Shown here: piece after piece, positions 7,195 through 19,023 of the stretch
Layout of the letters: every line of letters starts with the position of its first letter
Numbering within the stretch: the first letter of the stretch is position 1
NCBI RefSeq assembly: GCF_002441855.2
Contig: NZ_CP029487.1
Span: forward strand, 2,294,001-2,358,000
Direction of reading: 5' to 3'
Origin: Eubacterium maltosivorans
GTDB lineage: Bacteria > Bacillota > Clostridia > Eubacteriales > Eubacteriaceae
DNA: 64,000 nt
The notes under the pieces: model-generated
Databases searched by the model: none
What the model was told of the DNA's origin: nothing
What the model saw: the letters and a program-made list of their open reading frames with translations, nothing else
Program-made: the position numbers and the translations under genes

Positions 7195-9270
7195 TTATTT
7201 CGTGCGTCCTTCAATGATTTTTTCAGAAACGCTCTTCGGTACGGGTTCGTAGTGTGAGAACTGCATGGTGTAAACGCCACGACCCTGGGTTTTACTTCTC
7301 AGGGATGTTGCATAGCCGAACATTTCTGCCAGCGGCACCATACCATTGATAACCTGAGCGCCGTTGCGGGCTTCCATACCTTCTACACGGCCACGTCTGG
7401 AGTTAATATCCCCCATGACATCGCCCATATATTCTTCCGGAATAACGACTTCCAGTTTGAACATTGGCTCCATGATAACCGGATCTGCTTTGCGCATACC
7501 GTTTTTGAACGCCATAGAACCAGCAACCTTGAAGGCCATTTCGGAGGAGTCAACTTCATGGTAAGAACCGTCATAAACGGTTGCCTTGAAGTCGATAACC
7601 GGATAACCAGCTAAGACACCATTCTGCATTGCTTCCTGGATACCCTGATCGATTGGTCCGATATATTCTTTTGGAATCGAACCACCGACAGTTTTATTTT
7701 CAAAAATATAACCTTCGCCTGGTTCCAGCGGTTCCAGAGTAATGAGACAGTGACCATACTGCCCACGACCACCGGACTGACGGGCAAATTTACCTTCTGC
7801 GTCAACCGTTTTGGTGATTTTTTCTCTGTAAGCTACCTGAGGCTGGCCGATGTTGGCTTCTACCTTGAATTCACGCAGCATACGGTCGATGATGATATCC
7901 AGGTGAAGCTCACCCATACCAGAGATAATGGTCTGGCCGGTTTCTTCATCGGTATGTGTACGGAAGGTAGGATCTTCTTCTGCCAGTTTCTGGAGTGCAA
8001 CACTCATTTTTTCCTGGCCGGCTTTTGTCTTAGGCTCGATGGCAACATCGATAACCGGTTCAGGGAATACCATGGATTCCAGAATGATCGGATGATCCGG
8101 ATCAGACAGGGTGTCCCCGGTAGTGGTATCTTTCAGGCCCACGGCAGCGACGATGTCACCGGTGTAAACCTTGGAGATTTCTTCACGGTGGTTCGCATGC
8201 ATCTGCAGGATACGGCCAAAACGTTCTCTTTTACCTTTTGTGGTATTACGAACATAGGAGCCTGCTTCTGCAGTACCGGAGTAAACACGCATAAATGCCA
8301 GTTTACCAACATATGGGTCTGTCATGATTTTGAAAGCTAAAGCGGAGAATGGTTCCTCATCGCTTGGTTTTCTTTCGTCTTCTTCGTCCGTTTCCGGATT
8401 TGTACCTTTGATAGCAGGTACGTCAAGCGGTGACGGCATATAATCAACAACAGCATCCAGCATCATCTGAACACCCTTGTTTTTATAGGAAGAGCCGCAG
8501 GTTACTGCGATCAATTCTACGTTACAGGTTCCTTTACGGATGGCTGCCTTGATTTCCTCGATGGTGATTTCTTCGCCTTCCAGGTATTTTTCCATCAGGT
8601 TTTCATCTACTTCAGAAAGGGCTTCAAGCATCTTATCGCGGTAGCTCTCAGCTTCTTCTTTCATATTGTCAGGAATATCGGTGATTTCAATTTCTTCACC
8701 TAAATCATCCTTGTAGATTTCAGCCTTCATGGTAAGCAGGTCAATGATACCAATAAAATCACTTTCCTTACCGATTGGCAGCTGGATACATACTGGGTTT
8801 GCGCCCAGACGGTCACGGATCATGTCTACCGCATGGTAGAAGTCCGCACCGGTGATGTCCATTTTATTAATGTAAGCCATTCTCGGTACATGGTACTGGT
8901 CAGCCTGACGCCATACGGTTTCGGACTGAGGTTCAACACCGCCCTTGGCACAGAATACCGCTACAGAACCGTCAAGAACTCTTAAAGAACGTTCTACTTC
9001 AACGGTAAAGTCAACGTGGCCCGGTGTATCGATAATGTTGATACGGTTGCCTTTCCAATGACAAGTTGTAGCAGCAGAGGTAATGGTGATACCTCTTTCC
9101 TGTTCCTGTTCCATCCAGTCCATCTGCGCGCCACCATCATGGGTTTCGCCGATTTTATGGATTTTACCAGAATAGTAAAGGATTCTTTCAGTAGTAGTGG
9201 TTTTTCCTGCGTCAATATGCGCCATAATACCGATATTTCTTGTGTTCTCTAAACTATATTCTCTTGGCAC
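7195..9270 (-). CDS. fusA: Elongation factor G
   Basis: The 691-residue GTPase that drives ribosomal translocation. The G1 motif [15 protein letters not shown], the effector loop with [20 protein letters not shown] and NKMD are all present, as is the C-terminal domain IV/V region ([14 protein letters not shown]). Length and start, placed at [14 protein letters not shown], are typical. It sits 74 bp downstream of rpsG in the str cluster. Confidence 0.98.
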   Translation of the reverse strand: MPREYSLENTRNIGIMAHIDAGKTTTTERILYYSGKIHKIGETHDGGAQMDWMEQEQERGITITSAATTCHWKGNRINIIDTPGHVDFTVEVERSLRVLDGSVAVFCAKGGVEPQSETVWRQADQYHVPRMAYINKMDITGADFYHAVDMIRDRLGANPVCIQLPIGKESDFIGIIDLLTMKAEIYKDDLGEEIEITDIPDNMKEEAESYRDKMLEALSEVDENLMEKYLEGEEITIEEIKAAIRKGTCNVELIAVTCGSSYKNKGVQMMLDAVVDYMPSPLDVPAIKGTNPETDEEDERKPSDEEPFSALAFKIMTDPYVGKLAFMRVYSGTAEAGSYVRNTTKGKRERFGRILQMHANHREEISKVYTGDIVAAVGLKDTTTGDTLSDPDHPIILESMVFPEPVIDVAIEPKTKAGQEKMSVALQKLAEEDPTFRTHTDEETGQTIISGMGELHLDIIIDRMLREFKVEANIGQPQVAYREKITKTVDAEGKFARQSGGRGQYGHCLITLEPLEPGEGYIFENKTVGGSIPKEYIGPIDQGIQEAMQNGVLAGYPVIDFKATVYDGSYHEVDSSEMAFKVAGSMAFKNGMRKADPVIMEPMFKLEVVIPEEYMGDVMGDINSRRGRVEGMEARNGAQVINGMVPLAEMFGYATSLRSKTQGRGVYTMQFSHYEPVPKSVSEKIIEGRTK

Positions 9271-9344
9271 AGATTTTTCCTCGCAATTTTAATTTGAATA
9301 CTAAACAGTAAACATATCGTATAAAATCCAATAAGGATTTTATA

Positions 9345-9842
<498 letters not shown>

Positions 9843-9926
9843 TCATCGGTACTCGACATCCAAAGTCGTTGTGCTTATACTTACAATCTAGATCTATTAT
9901 CAGATTTGCAGTACGATGCACTACTC

Positions 9927-10301
9927 TTACTTCTTAGGCTTTTTAGCCCCGTATTTGGATCGAGCTTGTTTACGATTTTCTACGCCAGCGGTATCTAATG
10001 CACCACGGATGATCTTGTAACGAACCCCTGGTAAGTCCTTAACACGGCCGCCTTTTACCAGAACGATACTATGTTCCTGTAAATTATGGCCGATACCTGG
10101 GATGTAAGCAGTTACTTCCATACCGTTTACCAGTTTAACTCTGGCAATTTTTCTCAGAGCAGAGTTTGGTTTCTTTGGTGTAGATGTTCTAACTGCGGTA
10201 CAAACACCTCTTTTTTGGGGGTTTGCTTTCAGTGCCGGAGTCTTTGTTTTGATTTCCGCGCTTTTTCTTCCTTGTTTAACAAGCTGATTAATGGTAGGCA
10301 T
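9927..10301 (-). CDS. rpsL: 30S ribosomal protein S12
   Basis: 124 residues starting [13 protein letters not shown], with the decoding-centre loops [13 protein letters not shown] and [11 protein letters not shown] intact. The residues linked to streptomycin resistance (Lys in TPKKPNS and in the later [10 protein letters not shown] loop) are wild type. AAGGAGGTG precedes the start by 8 bases. Second gene of the str cluster, after the L7Ae-like gene. Confidence 0.98.
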   Translation of the reverse strand: MPTINQLVKQGRKSAEIKTKTPALKANPQKRGVCTAVRTSTPKKPNSALRKIARVKLVNGMEVTAYIPGIGHNLQEHSIVLVKGGRVKDLPGVRYKIIRGALDTAGVENRKQARSKYGAKKPKK

Positions 10302-10433
10302 TCAGTCCTGCACCTCCTTCTTAAAATTTTATATCAAAAATCCAAATGAAAACAGCCTTTCTGTTAAATCATTCGAAGTTTTAACCAGATATAAGCGTCA
10401 AATAAGCGCCCATCAGGCGCCTGCGCTTTCATA

Positions 10434-10673
10434 CTATTTCAGCAGTGCGATCACTGCCGCTCCCCGCTCAATGCCGCTGTCCTGACCGAGCGCAACCTTA
10501 CTTTCGTAGGGCTCGATGGGAACAGATGCTTCCTGACACGCGGTGACAATTTTTTCCTTAATAGAATCTTCGGTATCTTCAGCTAAAACAACCATGGTTG
10601 CTTTTCCTTCTTTTACAGCTTTCAGGGTCTGCTTTGTCCCGATGACCTTTGGGGTCTCACCAAAACTTTCCAA
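10434..10673 (-). CDS. L7Ae-family ribosomal/kink-turn binding protein (YbxF-like)
   Basis: A 79-residue L7Ae-like protein, the length of B. subtilis YbxF/RplGB. It carries the family's IGTKQTLKAVKEGKA helix and VVLAEDT strand and ends with GAAVIALLK. Its position between rpoC and rpsL is conserved in Firmicutes. Members bind kink-turn RNA. It is the first gene after the promoter at 10720-10748, so it heads the str transcription unit. Confidence 0.93.
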   Translation of the reverse strand: MESFGETPKVIGTKQTLKAVKEGKATMVVLAEDTEDSIKEKIVTACQEASVPIEPYESKVALGQDSGIERGAAVIALLK

Positions 10674-10719
10674 TTTATACCTCCAGCAGTTTATAAGACT
10701 TTGCTAAACATACCTTTCT

Positions 10720-10748
10720 AATATACACTCTTTTTGCCAACTTGTCAA
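10720..10748 (-). promoter_or_regulatory. Strong promoter of the str cluster
   Basis: On the minus strand, TTGACA (10743-10748), an exact 17-bp spacer and TATATT (10720-10725), 47 bp before the L7Ae-like start codon and downstream of the rpoC terminator. Confidence 0.8.
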
Positions 10749-10778
10749 GCGGTAATTAAAACTTCCTTTATCTTGAAA

Positions 10779-10805
10779 GAAAACCCCGCCGTTTGGCGGG
10801 GTTTA
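10779..10805 (-). terminator. Terminator after rpoC
   Basis: AACCCCGCC-GTTT-GGCGGGGTT stem; on the minus strand followed by TTTCTTTC. It separates the rpoBC unit from the str unit. Confidence 0.85.
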
Positions 10806-10811
10806 TGGGTT

Positions 10812-13800
10812 TTAGTCGTCAAGATCTCCAATAATCATATCGCTGGCTTCACTGCTGCTGTTGTCTAAGAAATCCATGTCGAACATATCAAAGGCCTTGG
10901 CCAGTTCATCGTCCTTTTCAAGGTTTTCGCGTTCTTCCTGAACAGCCTTGGCTAAGATGTTATCATCATCCATGACAATATCCATGTCGTCGGAAAGCTC
11001 CTTCACATTCGTGATATCGTCTTTGATCATATCATCAATCAGTTCTTCTTCCTCATCATCCTCATCCTCGCGGTCATAGTCAAGCTCGACGCGGCTGTAA
11101 GCCTTGACGCCGGTTCCGGCGGGCACCAGCTGGCCGATAATGACATTTTCCTTTAGACCGATAAGTGGATCGACCTTGCCCTTGATGGCAGCGTCGGTGA
11201 GCACTCGAGTGGTTTCCTGGAAGGATGCCGCGGACAGGAAGGAATCCGTTGCCAGAGATGCCTTAGTGATCCCAAGGAGCTCTCTGCTGGCCTGTGCCGG
11301 TTCCAGCCCCATATCCAGAGCTTCGTTGTTCTTTTCTTCCATTTCAAAAATATCGGTTAAGGCCCCGGTGATCAGGTCGGTATCTCCGGCATTTTCAATC
11401 TTAACCTTACGCAGCATCTGTCGGATGATCAGCTCGATATGCTTATCGCTGATGTGTACCCCCTGCAGACGGTATACTTTCTGCACTTCGGACAACAGAT
11501 ACTGCTGTACCGCGTCGATGCCCTTGATGCGCAGGATATCATTCGGATTGATGGAACCTTCGGTGATTTCCTGGCCGGCTTCGATTTTATCGCCGGTATG
11601 TACCTTTAAGCGTGAGCCGTAAGGAATCAGGTAAATTCTGGATTCACCGTCTGGCGCAGTGACAACTGCTTCGGTTTTCTTGCCTTCCAGAATCTCGACA
11701 CGGCCAGCTATTTCTGAAATAATAGCCTGTCCCTTTGGCTTACGGGCTTCAAAAAGTTCTTCGACACGGGGGAGACCCTGGGTGATGTCGTCCGCGGATG
11801 CAACCCCGCCGGTATGGAAGGTACGCATGGTTAACTGGGTACCCGGTTCACCGATGGACTGGGCGGCAATGATGCCAACCGCTTCACCGATTTCGACAGG
11901 TTTCCAGCTGGTCATATCGACACCATAGCATTTTTTACAGACACCGTATTTGGAATTACAGTTGAATACAGCGCGGATAACAACTTTTTCAACACCGGCT
12001 TCCTGAATGGCTTCTGCCTGGTCGCTGGTGATGACTTCGTCCTTATGGGCCATAATTTCCCCGGTTTCAGGATGCACAACATCCTCGAAGGCGTAACGGC
12101 CTTCAATACGTTCGGCCAGATCTTCAATGACCTCGCCATGTTCATTGATGGCTGTTACCTCATAACCACGGGTGGTTCCGCAGTCTTCCTCACGGACGAT
12201 AACGTCCTGGCTGACGTCGACAAGACGACGGGTCAGGTAACCGGAGTCCGCTGTTCTCAGGGCCGTATCGGCAAGACCTTTACGGGCACCATGGGTGGAG
12301 GAGAAGAACTCGAGTACGTTCAGACCTTCACGGAAGTTGGAACGGATTGGCAGCTCGATGACACGGCCGGTCGGGTTGGTCATAAGACCACGCATGCCCG
12401 CCAACTGACGAATCTGGTTCTTGGAACCACGGGCACCGGAATCGGCCATCATGTTGATTGGGTTCAGTCGGTCCAGATGGCTTAACAGCGCGTCGGTTAC
12501 TTCATCGGTAGCGTTGTTCCAGATATCGACAACGTTCTGGTAACGTTCCTCTTCAGAAATGAGACCACGGCGGAACAGCTTGAGGTTCTTGGCGATCTTT
12601 TCATCGGCACGGGCGAGAATTTCTTCCTTGTTTCCTGGCACCTGCATGTCGGCAACACCAACGGTGATGGCGGCCTGGGTAGAGTATTTATAGCCCAGAC
12701 GCTTGATCTCATCGAGGGTTTCGGAAGTAATTGTGGGGCCGTGAGCCTTAAAACAGCGGTCGACAATTTTGGTCAGTACTTTTTTGTCAACCTGCATATC
12801 CACTTCCAGTTTAAAGTGATCATCAATGGTTTCACGTTTCACAAAGCCCATGTCCTGCGGCAGAATCTGGTTGAAAATGAAACGACCGACGGTGCTTTCC
12901 ACCAGACGGGTATAGCTTTCACCATTAATTTCTTTGGTGGTACGGACCTTAACCTTGGCGTGAAGCTCAACGTCGTGGTTGAAATACGCCATTTCCAGCT
13001 CGTTCATATCACAGAAAATGGAACCGGTTCCTTTGGCGTCTTCTTTATAAAGCGTCATATAGTAGGAACCGAGGATCATATCCTGTGAAGGAACGACAAC
13101 CGGCGTACCATCCTGAGGTTTCAGAATATTGTTGCAGGCCATCATTAAGAATCGGGCTTCTGCCTGAGCCTCTACAGACAGCGGCACGTGGACGGCCATC
13201 TGGTCACCGTCGAAGTCGGCGTTGTACGCGGTACAGGCCAAGGGATGGAGCTTGATGGCACGGCCTTCAACCAGAATCGGTTCAAAGGCTTGGATTCCCA
13301 GTCTATGGAGTGTAGGTGCACGGTTTAAGAGCACCGGATGTTCGTGAATGACATCTTCCAGAACGTCCCAGATAATCGGATCGAGTTTTTCGACCATTTT
13401 CTTGGCGCTCTTGATGTTCTGAGACAGCTGTCTCGCAACCAGCTCACGCATAACGAAAGGCTTGAACAGCTCGATGGCCATTTCCTTCGGCAGACCGCAC
13501 TGGTACATTTTGAGCTCAGGACCAACAACGATAACGGAACGGCCAGAGTAGTCGACACGTTTACCGAGAAGGTTCTGACGGAAACGCCCCTGTTTCCCCT
13601 TAAGCATATCACTCAGGGATTTGAAAGGACGGTTACCCGGGCCAGTGACCGCACGGCCGCGTCGGCCATTGTCAATCAAGGCATCGACTGCTTCCTGCAG
13701 CATACGCTTTTCATTCTGGACAATGATGTCCGGCGCATCCAGCTCCAGCAGCTTGATCAGACGGTTGTTACGGTTGATCACACGGCGGTACAGGTCGTTC

Positions 13801-14564
13801 AGGTCTGAGGTCGCAAAACGTCCCCCGTCCAGCTGTACCATTGGCCGCAGTTCCGGCGGAATAACCGGGATGGCTTCCATGATCATCCATTCCGGCTTAT
13901 TGTGGGAATTTCTGAAAGCTTCAATGGCTTCCAGACGTCTGGCCACACGAATCTTCTTCTGGCCGGAGCTGTCCTTGAGTTCTTCCTTCAGCACAGCGGC
14001 TTCCTGATCCAGATCCACCATCTTCAGGAGCTCCTGAATGGCTTCCGCACCAATGCCGGCAGTAAAGTCCTTGCCATAGTTGGCTTTCGCTTCCTTATAT
14101 TCGGTTTCGGACAGCACCTGCTTGTACTGAAGCGGGGTTTCGCCTGGGTCCGTTACCACATAAGAGGCAAAATAGATAATTTTTTCAAGATTACGGGGTG
14201 ACATTTCAAGGATCAGGCCCATACGGCTTGGAATCCCCTTGAAATACCAGATATGTGATACGGGTGAGGCAAGCTCGATGTGCCCCATCCGTTCTCTTCT
14301 TACTTTTGCTTTTGTTACTTCAACACCACAGTTTTCACAGACGATGCCCTTATGGCGAATACGCTTGTATTTACCACAGTTACACTCCCAGTCTTTGGTT
14401 GGTCCGAAGATTTTTTCACAGAAAAGACCTTCTTTTTCCGGTTTCAGGGTTCTGTAATTAATGGTTTCGGGTTTTTTAACCTCACCCCGAGACCACTCTC
14501 TGATTTTTTCAGGTGATGCTAATCCAATTTGCAACGACTTAAAGGTAAATTCTTCATTTAACAA
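10812..14564 (-). CDS. rpoC: DNA-directed RNA polymerase subunit beta'
   Basis: 1250 residues. The catalytic motif [12 protein letters not shown], which holds the active-site Mg2+, is intact, and the N-terminal zinc finger [20 protein letters not shown] is present. The C-terminus carries an unusually long acidic tail (about the last 75 residues, rich in Asp/Glu: [15 protein letters not shown] and more), beyond the part normally conserved. Starts 74 bp downstream of rpoB. Confidence 0.98.
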   Translation of the reverse strand: MLNEEFTFKSLQIGLASPEKIREWSRGEVKKPETINYRTLKPEKEGLFCEKIFGPTKDWECNCGKYKRIRHKGIVCENCGVEVTKAKVRRERMGHIELASPVSHIWYFKGIPSRMGLILEMSPRNLEKIIYFASYVVTDPGETPLQYKQVLSETEYKEAKANYGKDFTAGIGAEAIQELLKMVDLDQEAAVLKEELKDSSGQKKIRVARRLEAIEAFRNSHNKPEWMIMEAIPVIPPELRPMVQLDGGRFATSDLNDLYRRVINRNNRLIKLLELDAPDIIVQNEKRMLQEAVDALIDNGRRGRAVTGPGNRPFKSLSDMLKGKQGRFRQNLLGKRVDYSGRSVIVVGPELKMYQCGLPKEMAIELFKPFVMRELVARQLSQNIKSAKKMVEKLDPIIWDVLEDVIHEHPVLLNRAPTLHRLGIQAFEPILVEGRAIKLHPLACTAYNADFDGDQMAVHVPLSVEAQAEARFLMMACNNILKPQDGTPVVVPSQDMILGSYYMTLYKEDAKGTGSIFCDMNELEMAYFNHDVELHAKVKVRTTKEINGESYTRLVESTVGRFIFNQILPQDMGFVKRETIDDHFKLEVDMQVDKKVLTKIVDRCFKAHGPTITSETLDEIKRLGYKYSTQAAITVGVADMQVPGNKEEILARADEKIAKNLKLFRRGLISEEERYQNVVDIWNNATDEVTDALLSHLDRLNPINMMADSGARGSKNQIRQLAGMRGLMTNPTGRVIELPIRSNFREGLNVLEFFSSTHGARKGLADTALRTADSGYLTRRLVDVSQDVIVREEDCGTTRGYEVTAINEHGEVIEDLAERIEGRYAFEDVVHPETGEIMAHKDEVITSDQAEAIQEAGVEKVVIRAVFNCNSKYGVCKKCYGVDMTSWKPVEIGEAVGIIAAQSIGEPGTQLTMRTFHTGGVASADDITQGLPRVEELFEARKPKGQAIISEIAGRVEILEGKKTEAVVTAPDGESRIYLIPYGSRLKVHTGDKIEAGQEITEGSINPNDILRIKGIDAVQQYLLSEVQKVYRLQGVHISDKHIELIIRQMLRKVKIENAGDTDLITGALTDIFEMEEKNNEALDMGLEPAQASRELLGITKASLATDSFLSAASFQETTRVLTDAAIKGKVDPLIGLKENVIIGQLVPAGTGVKAYSRVELDYDREDEDDEEEELIDDMIKDDITNVKELSDDMDIVMDDDNILAKAVQEERENLEKDDELAKAFDMFDMDFLDNSSSEASDMIIGDLDD

Positions 14565-14638
14565 TTGGTTTTGCTCCCTTCGTATATAAATGGATAATAA
14601 AACTTGTCAATTTTCAATTCAATGGAACGACGCAGCCG

Positions 14639-17600
14639 TTACACTAATGAATCCGGATTGTCGATATCTTCGGCGTCGACGATGGAGATCATATCTGCGC
14701 CCGCGTAATCATCCTCGGTCGCGATATTTGCATCGGGTTCACCGCCGATTTCGTTGGCCAGTTCTTCAACTGGATCGTCTGTAAAGTCACCGTCCAGAAT
14801 TTCGACGACTTCGTCATCATTGAGGATCTGAACATCCAGTGCCAAGCTCTGGAATTCCTTCATAAGTACCTTGAAGGATTCCGGAATACCCGGCTTCGGA
14901 ATGTTTTCACCTTTGACGATGGCTTCGTATGCGGCAACACGGCCGACGACGTCATCGGATTTAATGGTCAGGATTTCCTGGAGGGTATGGGCTGCACCGT
15001 AGGCTTCAAGCGCCCAAACTTCCATTTCTCCAAAACGCTGTCCACCGAACTGGGCTTTACCACCCAGCGGCTGCTGGGTAACTAAGGAGTAAGGTCCTGT
15101 GGAACGGGCGTGCATTTTATCATCAACAAGGTGATGGAGTTTTAAGTAATACATATAACCAACGGTTACCGGATTATCGAAGGGTTCGCCGGTACGGCCG
15201 TCATACAGCTTGATCTTACCATCACTCGGCAGATTCGCCTTTTCCAGAAGCTCTTCAATGTCTTCTTCGTTGGCCGGGTCAAATACTGGTGTGGCAATGT
15301 GCCAGCCAAGAGCCTTCACCGCCATTCCCAGATGAACTTCCAATACCTGTCCGATGTTCATACGGGAAGGTACGCCAAGTGGGTTCAGCACGATATCCAG
15401 CGGAGTACCGTCCGGCAGGAACGGCATGTCTTCCTGAGGAAGAACGCGGGAGACAACCCCCTTGTTCCCATGACGGCCGGCCATTTTATCCCCAACGGAG
15501 ATTTTACGCTTGGTCGCGATATAAACACGCACCATGGTGTTGACGCCTGGTTTTAAGTCCTCGTCCTTGTTGGCTCTTGAGAATACCTTCACGTCAACGA
15601 CAATACCAGCTTCACCGTGCGGCACCTTTAACGAGGTATCACGGATTTCACGGGCCTTTTCACCAAAGATGGCGCGCAGGAGCTTTTCTTCTGCGGAAAG
15701 GTCGGTTTCACCTTTCGGTGTGACCTTACCGACTAAAATATCCTCGGATTTCACCTCGGCGCCCACAAAGACAATTCCGCGTTCGTCAAGGTTGCGCAGA
15801 GCGTCTTCCCCGACATTCGGAATATCACGGGTGATTTCCTCTGGTCCGAGCTTGGTCTCACGGGCTTCACATTCAAACTCTTCAATATGGATGGATGTGT
15901 ACTTGTCCGTTTTCAGCATATTTTCATTGATGAGAACAGCATCCTCGTAGTTGTAGCCTTCCCAGGTCATGAACCCGATCAGGGCGTTGCGGCCAAGGGC
16001 CAGCTCGCCCATTTCTGTGGAAGGACCGTCGGCGATGATCTCGCCCGCTTTTACACGCTGTCCCTTTACCACCAGCGGCTTCTGATTCACACAGGTTCCC
16101 TGGTTGGAGCGTTTGAATTTTAGTAATTTATGTTTTTCAAGGCTGCCGTCGCTGTCTCTGCGGATTCTTATATGATCAGCGTCCACAAACTCGACGGTTC
16201 CGGCTTCCCCTGCGATGGCGCAGACACCGGAGTCCTTGGCGGCCTTGTGTTCCATCCCTGTCCCGACAACCGGCGCCTTTGGAATGAGCAGCGGCACAGC
16301 CTGACGCTGCATGTTGGCGCCCATGAGGGCACGGTTGGCATCATCATTTTCAAGGAAAGGAATGAGGGCAGTCGCCACAGATACAACCTGTTTTGGCGAA
16401 ATATCCATAAAATCGACGCGGTCTGGCGCAACGGTGACAAAGTCACGGCTTGAGCCTGCACGACCAGTAATCTGTTCATTGACAAAACGGTTGTTTTCAT
16501 CCAGCGGCTCATTGGCCTGGGCGATGGCGTACTGGCCTTCTTCATCGGCTGAGAGATAGTGAATCTCGTCAGTAACCACCCCGTCGATAACCTTACGGTA
16601 AGGGGATTCGATAAAGCCATACTCATTGACACGGGCAAAGGTCGCCAGAGAACCGATGAGGCCGATGTTCGGGCCTTCAGGCGTTTCAATCGGACACATA
16701 CGGCCATAGTGGCTGTGGTGAACGTCACGGACTTCGAAGCCGGCGCGCTCACGGGAGAGGCCGCCAGGTCCAAGGGCCGACAGACGACGCTTATGTGTCA
16801 GCTCAGACAGCGGGTTGTTCTGGTCCATAAACTGTGACAGCTGGGAGCTCCCGAAGAATTCCTTCAGCGCTGCGTTTACCGGACGGGTGTTGATTAACCC
16901 CTGCGGCGTCAGGATTTCATCATCCTGAACAGACATTCTTTCACGGACAACTCTTTCCATACGGGAAAGGCCGATACGGAACTGGTTCTGCAGCAGCTCG
17001 CCAACGGAACGGAGACGACGATTGCCTAAGTGGTCAATATCGTCGGTATTCCCGATGCCATAGTCGATACCGATAAAATAAGAAACCGTCGCGAAAAGGT
17101 CAGACTGAAGAATATGCTTCGGCACCAGACGTTCCATATGGTTTTTAATTTCATCGTGCTTTTCTTCATCGGTCATTTCTTCATTGTCAAGGATCTGCAT
17201 GAGTGCTTCACGGCAAACCAGTTCCTTAATTTCTAAATCGCTGATATCAAAGGGGATGTCCTGGGTATGAATATCAACGAAGCCATTACCGATGACGCGG
17301 ACGATTTTATCTTCGCCCTGATGCAGGACCTTGACATTGACCACATTGATCCCGGCATTCTGGATCTGCCATGCAACGTCCTTTTTAAAGATCTGGCCTT
17401 CCTCTGCCAGGACTTCGCCGGTTTCAGGATCGATGACGTCCTCAGCGGCAACCTGCCCGGTAATACGGGTAGCCAGAGATAATTTCTTATTGTATTTATA
17501 ACGGCCGACACGGGCTAAATCGTAGCGGCGGTCGTCAAAGAACATGGAGTTCAGCAGCGACTGAGCGCTTTCCACTGTTGGCGGCTCGCCTGGACGCAGT

Positions 17601-18328
17601 CTCTTATAAATTTCCAGAAGACCGTCGCGTTCGTCCTTCATGCCTGCTGTTTCATCTTTTTTGATGGTTTCCAGCAGACGGTAGTCATCCCCGAAAACCT
17701 CGAGAATTTCCTCGTTGCTGCCAAGACCAAAAGCGCGCAGCAGCGCAGTAATCGGAAGCTTACGGGTACGGTCAATCTTGACGTACATGATATCGTTGGA
17801 ATCGGATTCGTATTCCAGCCAGGCCCCGCGGTTCGGGATAACCTGTGCAGAATAGAGCTTTTTACCAAGCTTATCACGGGTCAGGGTGTAGTAAGCACCC
17901 GGAGAACGTACCAGCTGGCTGACGATAACACGCTCCGCACCGTTGACAATAAAAGTCCCGGTATCGGTCATTTTGTGCAGGTCGGCCATATAAACTTTCT
18001 GTTCTTTTACTTCATTCTTTTCTTTGTTGATTAAACGGACACGCACCTTTAAAGGCACATAATAAGTCTGATCCCGTTCCTTACATTCCTCAATGCTGTA
18101 CTTTGGTTCTCCCTCAATGGCGTAGTCCACGAACTGCAGCACCAGATTACCGGTGTAGTCTGTAATTTCGTGGATGTCGTCAAACACTTCCTGGAGGCCC
18201 TTTTCAATAAACCATTTGTAGGAATCGAGCTGTACTTCTAATAAGTTCGGCATCTCAAGGACTTCTTTAATCTTTGAGAAGCTCTGTCTGGTTCTTAATC
18301 CGTATTGTACAGGATGCACCATAACCAT
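14639..18328 (-). CDS. rpoB: DNA-directed RNA polymerase subunit beta
   Basis: 1229 residues, with the rifampicin-pocket segment [31 protein letters not shown] intact in sensitive-type form (longer motif; key residues Gln-Phe-Met-Asp-Gln, His, Arg, Ser) and the [15 protein letters not shown] motif of the active centre. AAGGGGTG lies 7 bases before the chosen ATG; a second in-frame ATG follows two codons later. As in rpoC, the C-terminus has an acidic extension (about 60 residues). The usual upstream neighbours rplJ and rplL are absent here. Confidence 0.98.
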   Translation of the reverse strand: MVMVHPVQYGLRTRQSFSKIKEVLEMPNLLEVQLDSYKWFIEKGLQEVFDDIHEITDYTGNLVLQFVDYAIEGEPKYSIEECKERDQTYYVPLKVRVRLINKEKNEVKEQKVYMADLHKMTDTGTFIVNGAERVIVSQLVRSPGAYYTLTRDKLGKKLYSAQVIPNRGAWLEYESDSNDIMYVKIDRTRKLPITALLRAFGLGSNEEILEVFGDDYRLLETIKKDETAGMKDERDGLLEIYKRLRPGEPPTVESAQSLLNSMFFDDRRYDLARVGRYKYNKKLSLATRITGQVAAEDVIDPETGEVLAEEGQIFKKDVAWQIQNAGINVVNVKVLHQGEDKIVRVIGNGFVDIHTQDIPFDISDLEIKELVCREALMQILDNEEMTDEEKHDEIKNHMERLVPKHILQSDLFATVSYFIGIDYGIGNTDDIDHLGNRRLRSVGELLQNQFRIGLSRMERVVRERMSVQDDEILTPQGLINTRPVNAALKEFFGSSQLSQFMDQNNPLSELTHKRRLSALGPGGLSRERAGFEVRDVHHSHYGRMCPIETPEGPNIGLIGSLATFARVNEYGFIESPYRKVIDGVVTDEIHYLSADEEGQYAIAQANEPLDENNRFVNEQITGRAGSSRDFVTVAPDRVDFMDISPKQVVSVATALIPFLENDDANRALMGANMQRQAVPLLIPKAPVVGTGMEHKAAKDSGVCAIAGEAGTVEFVDADHIRIRRDSDGSLEKHKLLKFKRSNQGTCVNQKPLVVKGQRVKAGEIIADGPSTEMGELALGRNALIGFMTWEGYNYEDAVLINENMLKTDKYTSIHIEEFECEARETKLGPEEITRDIPNVGEDALRNLDERGIVFVGAEVKSEDILVGKVTPKGETDLSAEEKLLRAIFGEKAREIRDTSLKVPHGEAGIVVDVKVFSRANKDEDLKPGVNTMVRVYIATKRKISVGDKMAGRHGNKGVVSRVLPQEDMPFLPDGTPLDIVLNPLGVPSRMNIGQVLEVHLGMAVKALGWHIATPVFDPANEEDIEELLEKANLPSDGKIKLYDGRTGEPFDNPVTVGYMYYLKLHHLVDDKMHARSTGPYSLVTQQPLGGKAQFGGQRFGEMEVWALEAYGAAHTLQEILTIKSDDVVGRVAAYEAIVKGENIPKPGIPESFKVLMKEFQSLALDVQILNDDEVVEILDGDFTDDPVEELANEIGGEPDANIATEDDYAGADMISIVDAEDIDNPDSLV

Positions 18329-18671
18329 CCATTATCACCCCTTGCAAATTATTTCGGCATTTTCAAAATACACTTTTTTAAGTGTATGCTCTTTTCTTTG
18401 TCGCAAAATTGTGGTACTATTTATAGAGTGGTAATTCTCCCCAATTTCGGGAATTGTCGCGAAAAAATAAAAATGGACCGAGACGAATTTCAAACCTTTG
18501 ATCAGTCTGAAAAAGCGCAGCCTGCTTAAGAATTCCATTCATCAAGCATTTGGCCTGCCTTTGATCAGCAAACCCACGCCCCATCCATAAGTCTATTTTA
18601 ATTTTGTTCCTATTTATTGACGTCTGTCGGTCACATAAATAGCACAATTTTATCTTCTAATGCAATTTAAT

Positions 18672-18700
18672 ATCTTATCACAATAAATTTTGGCCGTCAA
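18672..18700 (-). promoter_or_regulatory. Probable rpoB promoter
   Basis: On the minus strand, TTGACG (18695-18700), 17-bp spacer, TAAGAT (18672-18677). It would give a leader of roughly 335 nt before rpoB. Confidence 0.5.
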
Positions 18701-18816
18701 GGCTTTTTTTATTGGCTATGCAAGCCTGAAATTACCTTAAGCCTTTTTTAAAAAGACACTGTTATGTCTTTTGGGGACAGCGACCTTAAATTTAACACAA
18801 ATTTAACATTCACCCA

Positions 18817-18846
18817 TTGACGCGCCGCCGCAAAAACTGCTATAAT
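18817..18846 (+). promoter_or_regulatory. Promoter of the riboswitch-ATPase transcript
   Basis: TTGACG (18817-18822), 18-bp spacer, TATAAT (18841-18846), immediately before the aptamer. Confidence 0.75.
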
Positions 18847-18855
18847 GCACTAACA

Positions 18856-18984
18856 GTTGAAAAGGGAGTAGTTTAAGACGCGCCGTCAACACCACGGTTT
18901 TCTGACCTGGCGGTGTGCGCCTATCTTTTTTGGTAACGAGACTTTTCGACAGCCTGGCAAAAGGGCTGCCGGAAGTCTTTTTTT
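18856..18984 (+). ncRNA. yybP-ykoY (manganese) riboswitch with terminator
   Basis: The closing stem P1 pairs GTTGAAAAG (18856-18864) with CTTTTCGAC (18942-18950). Inside are the family landmarks: AAAGGGAGTAG near the 5' side, the CGCCGTCAAC loop region, GGCGGTGTGCGCC and the AACGAGAC strand before the 3' arm. The terminator GACTT...AAGTC plus an inner CAGCC/GGCTG stem and seven T (18940-18984) reuses the 3' arm of P1, so the two structures exclude each other. Metal binding should stabilise P1 and allow read-through: an ON switch. In known cases (L. lactis yoaB) this class senses Mn2+ and controls P-type ATPase exporters. Confidence 0.85.
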
Positions 18985-19023
18985 GGTGCTTCCGGTGTAT
19001 ACAATCTTGACAAAGGAGTATCG

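Larger units (their letters stand above)
18329..18855. other. Intergenic region between divergent rpoB and the P-type ATPase
   Basis: About 530 bp with no supported gene; the short frames inside lack ribosome binding sites and family features. It contains the rpoB promoter (18672-18700), a small hairpin TACACT-TTTTTA-AGTGTA at about 18367-18384 near the rpoB start, an 11-bp direct repeat CCTTTGATCAG (near 18496 and 18558) and the ATPase promoter. Confidence 0.6.

Noticed and set aside
7750-8340. 196-codon open frame opposite fusA
   Set aside because: It is antisense to a highly conserved gene, has no ribosome binding site and no family features.
18335-18647. Short minus-strand frames upstream of rpoB, considered as rplL or leader peptide genes
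   Set aside because: Their sequences do not resemble L7/L12 or L10 and lack ribosome binding sites.
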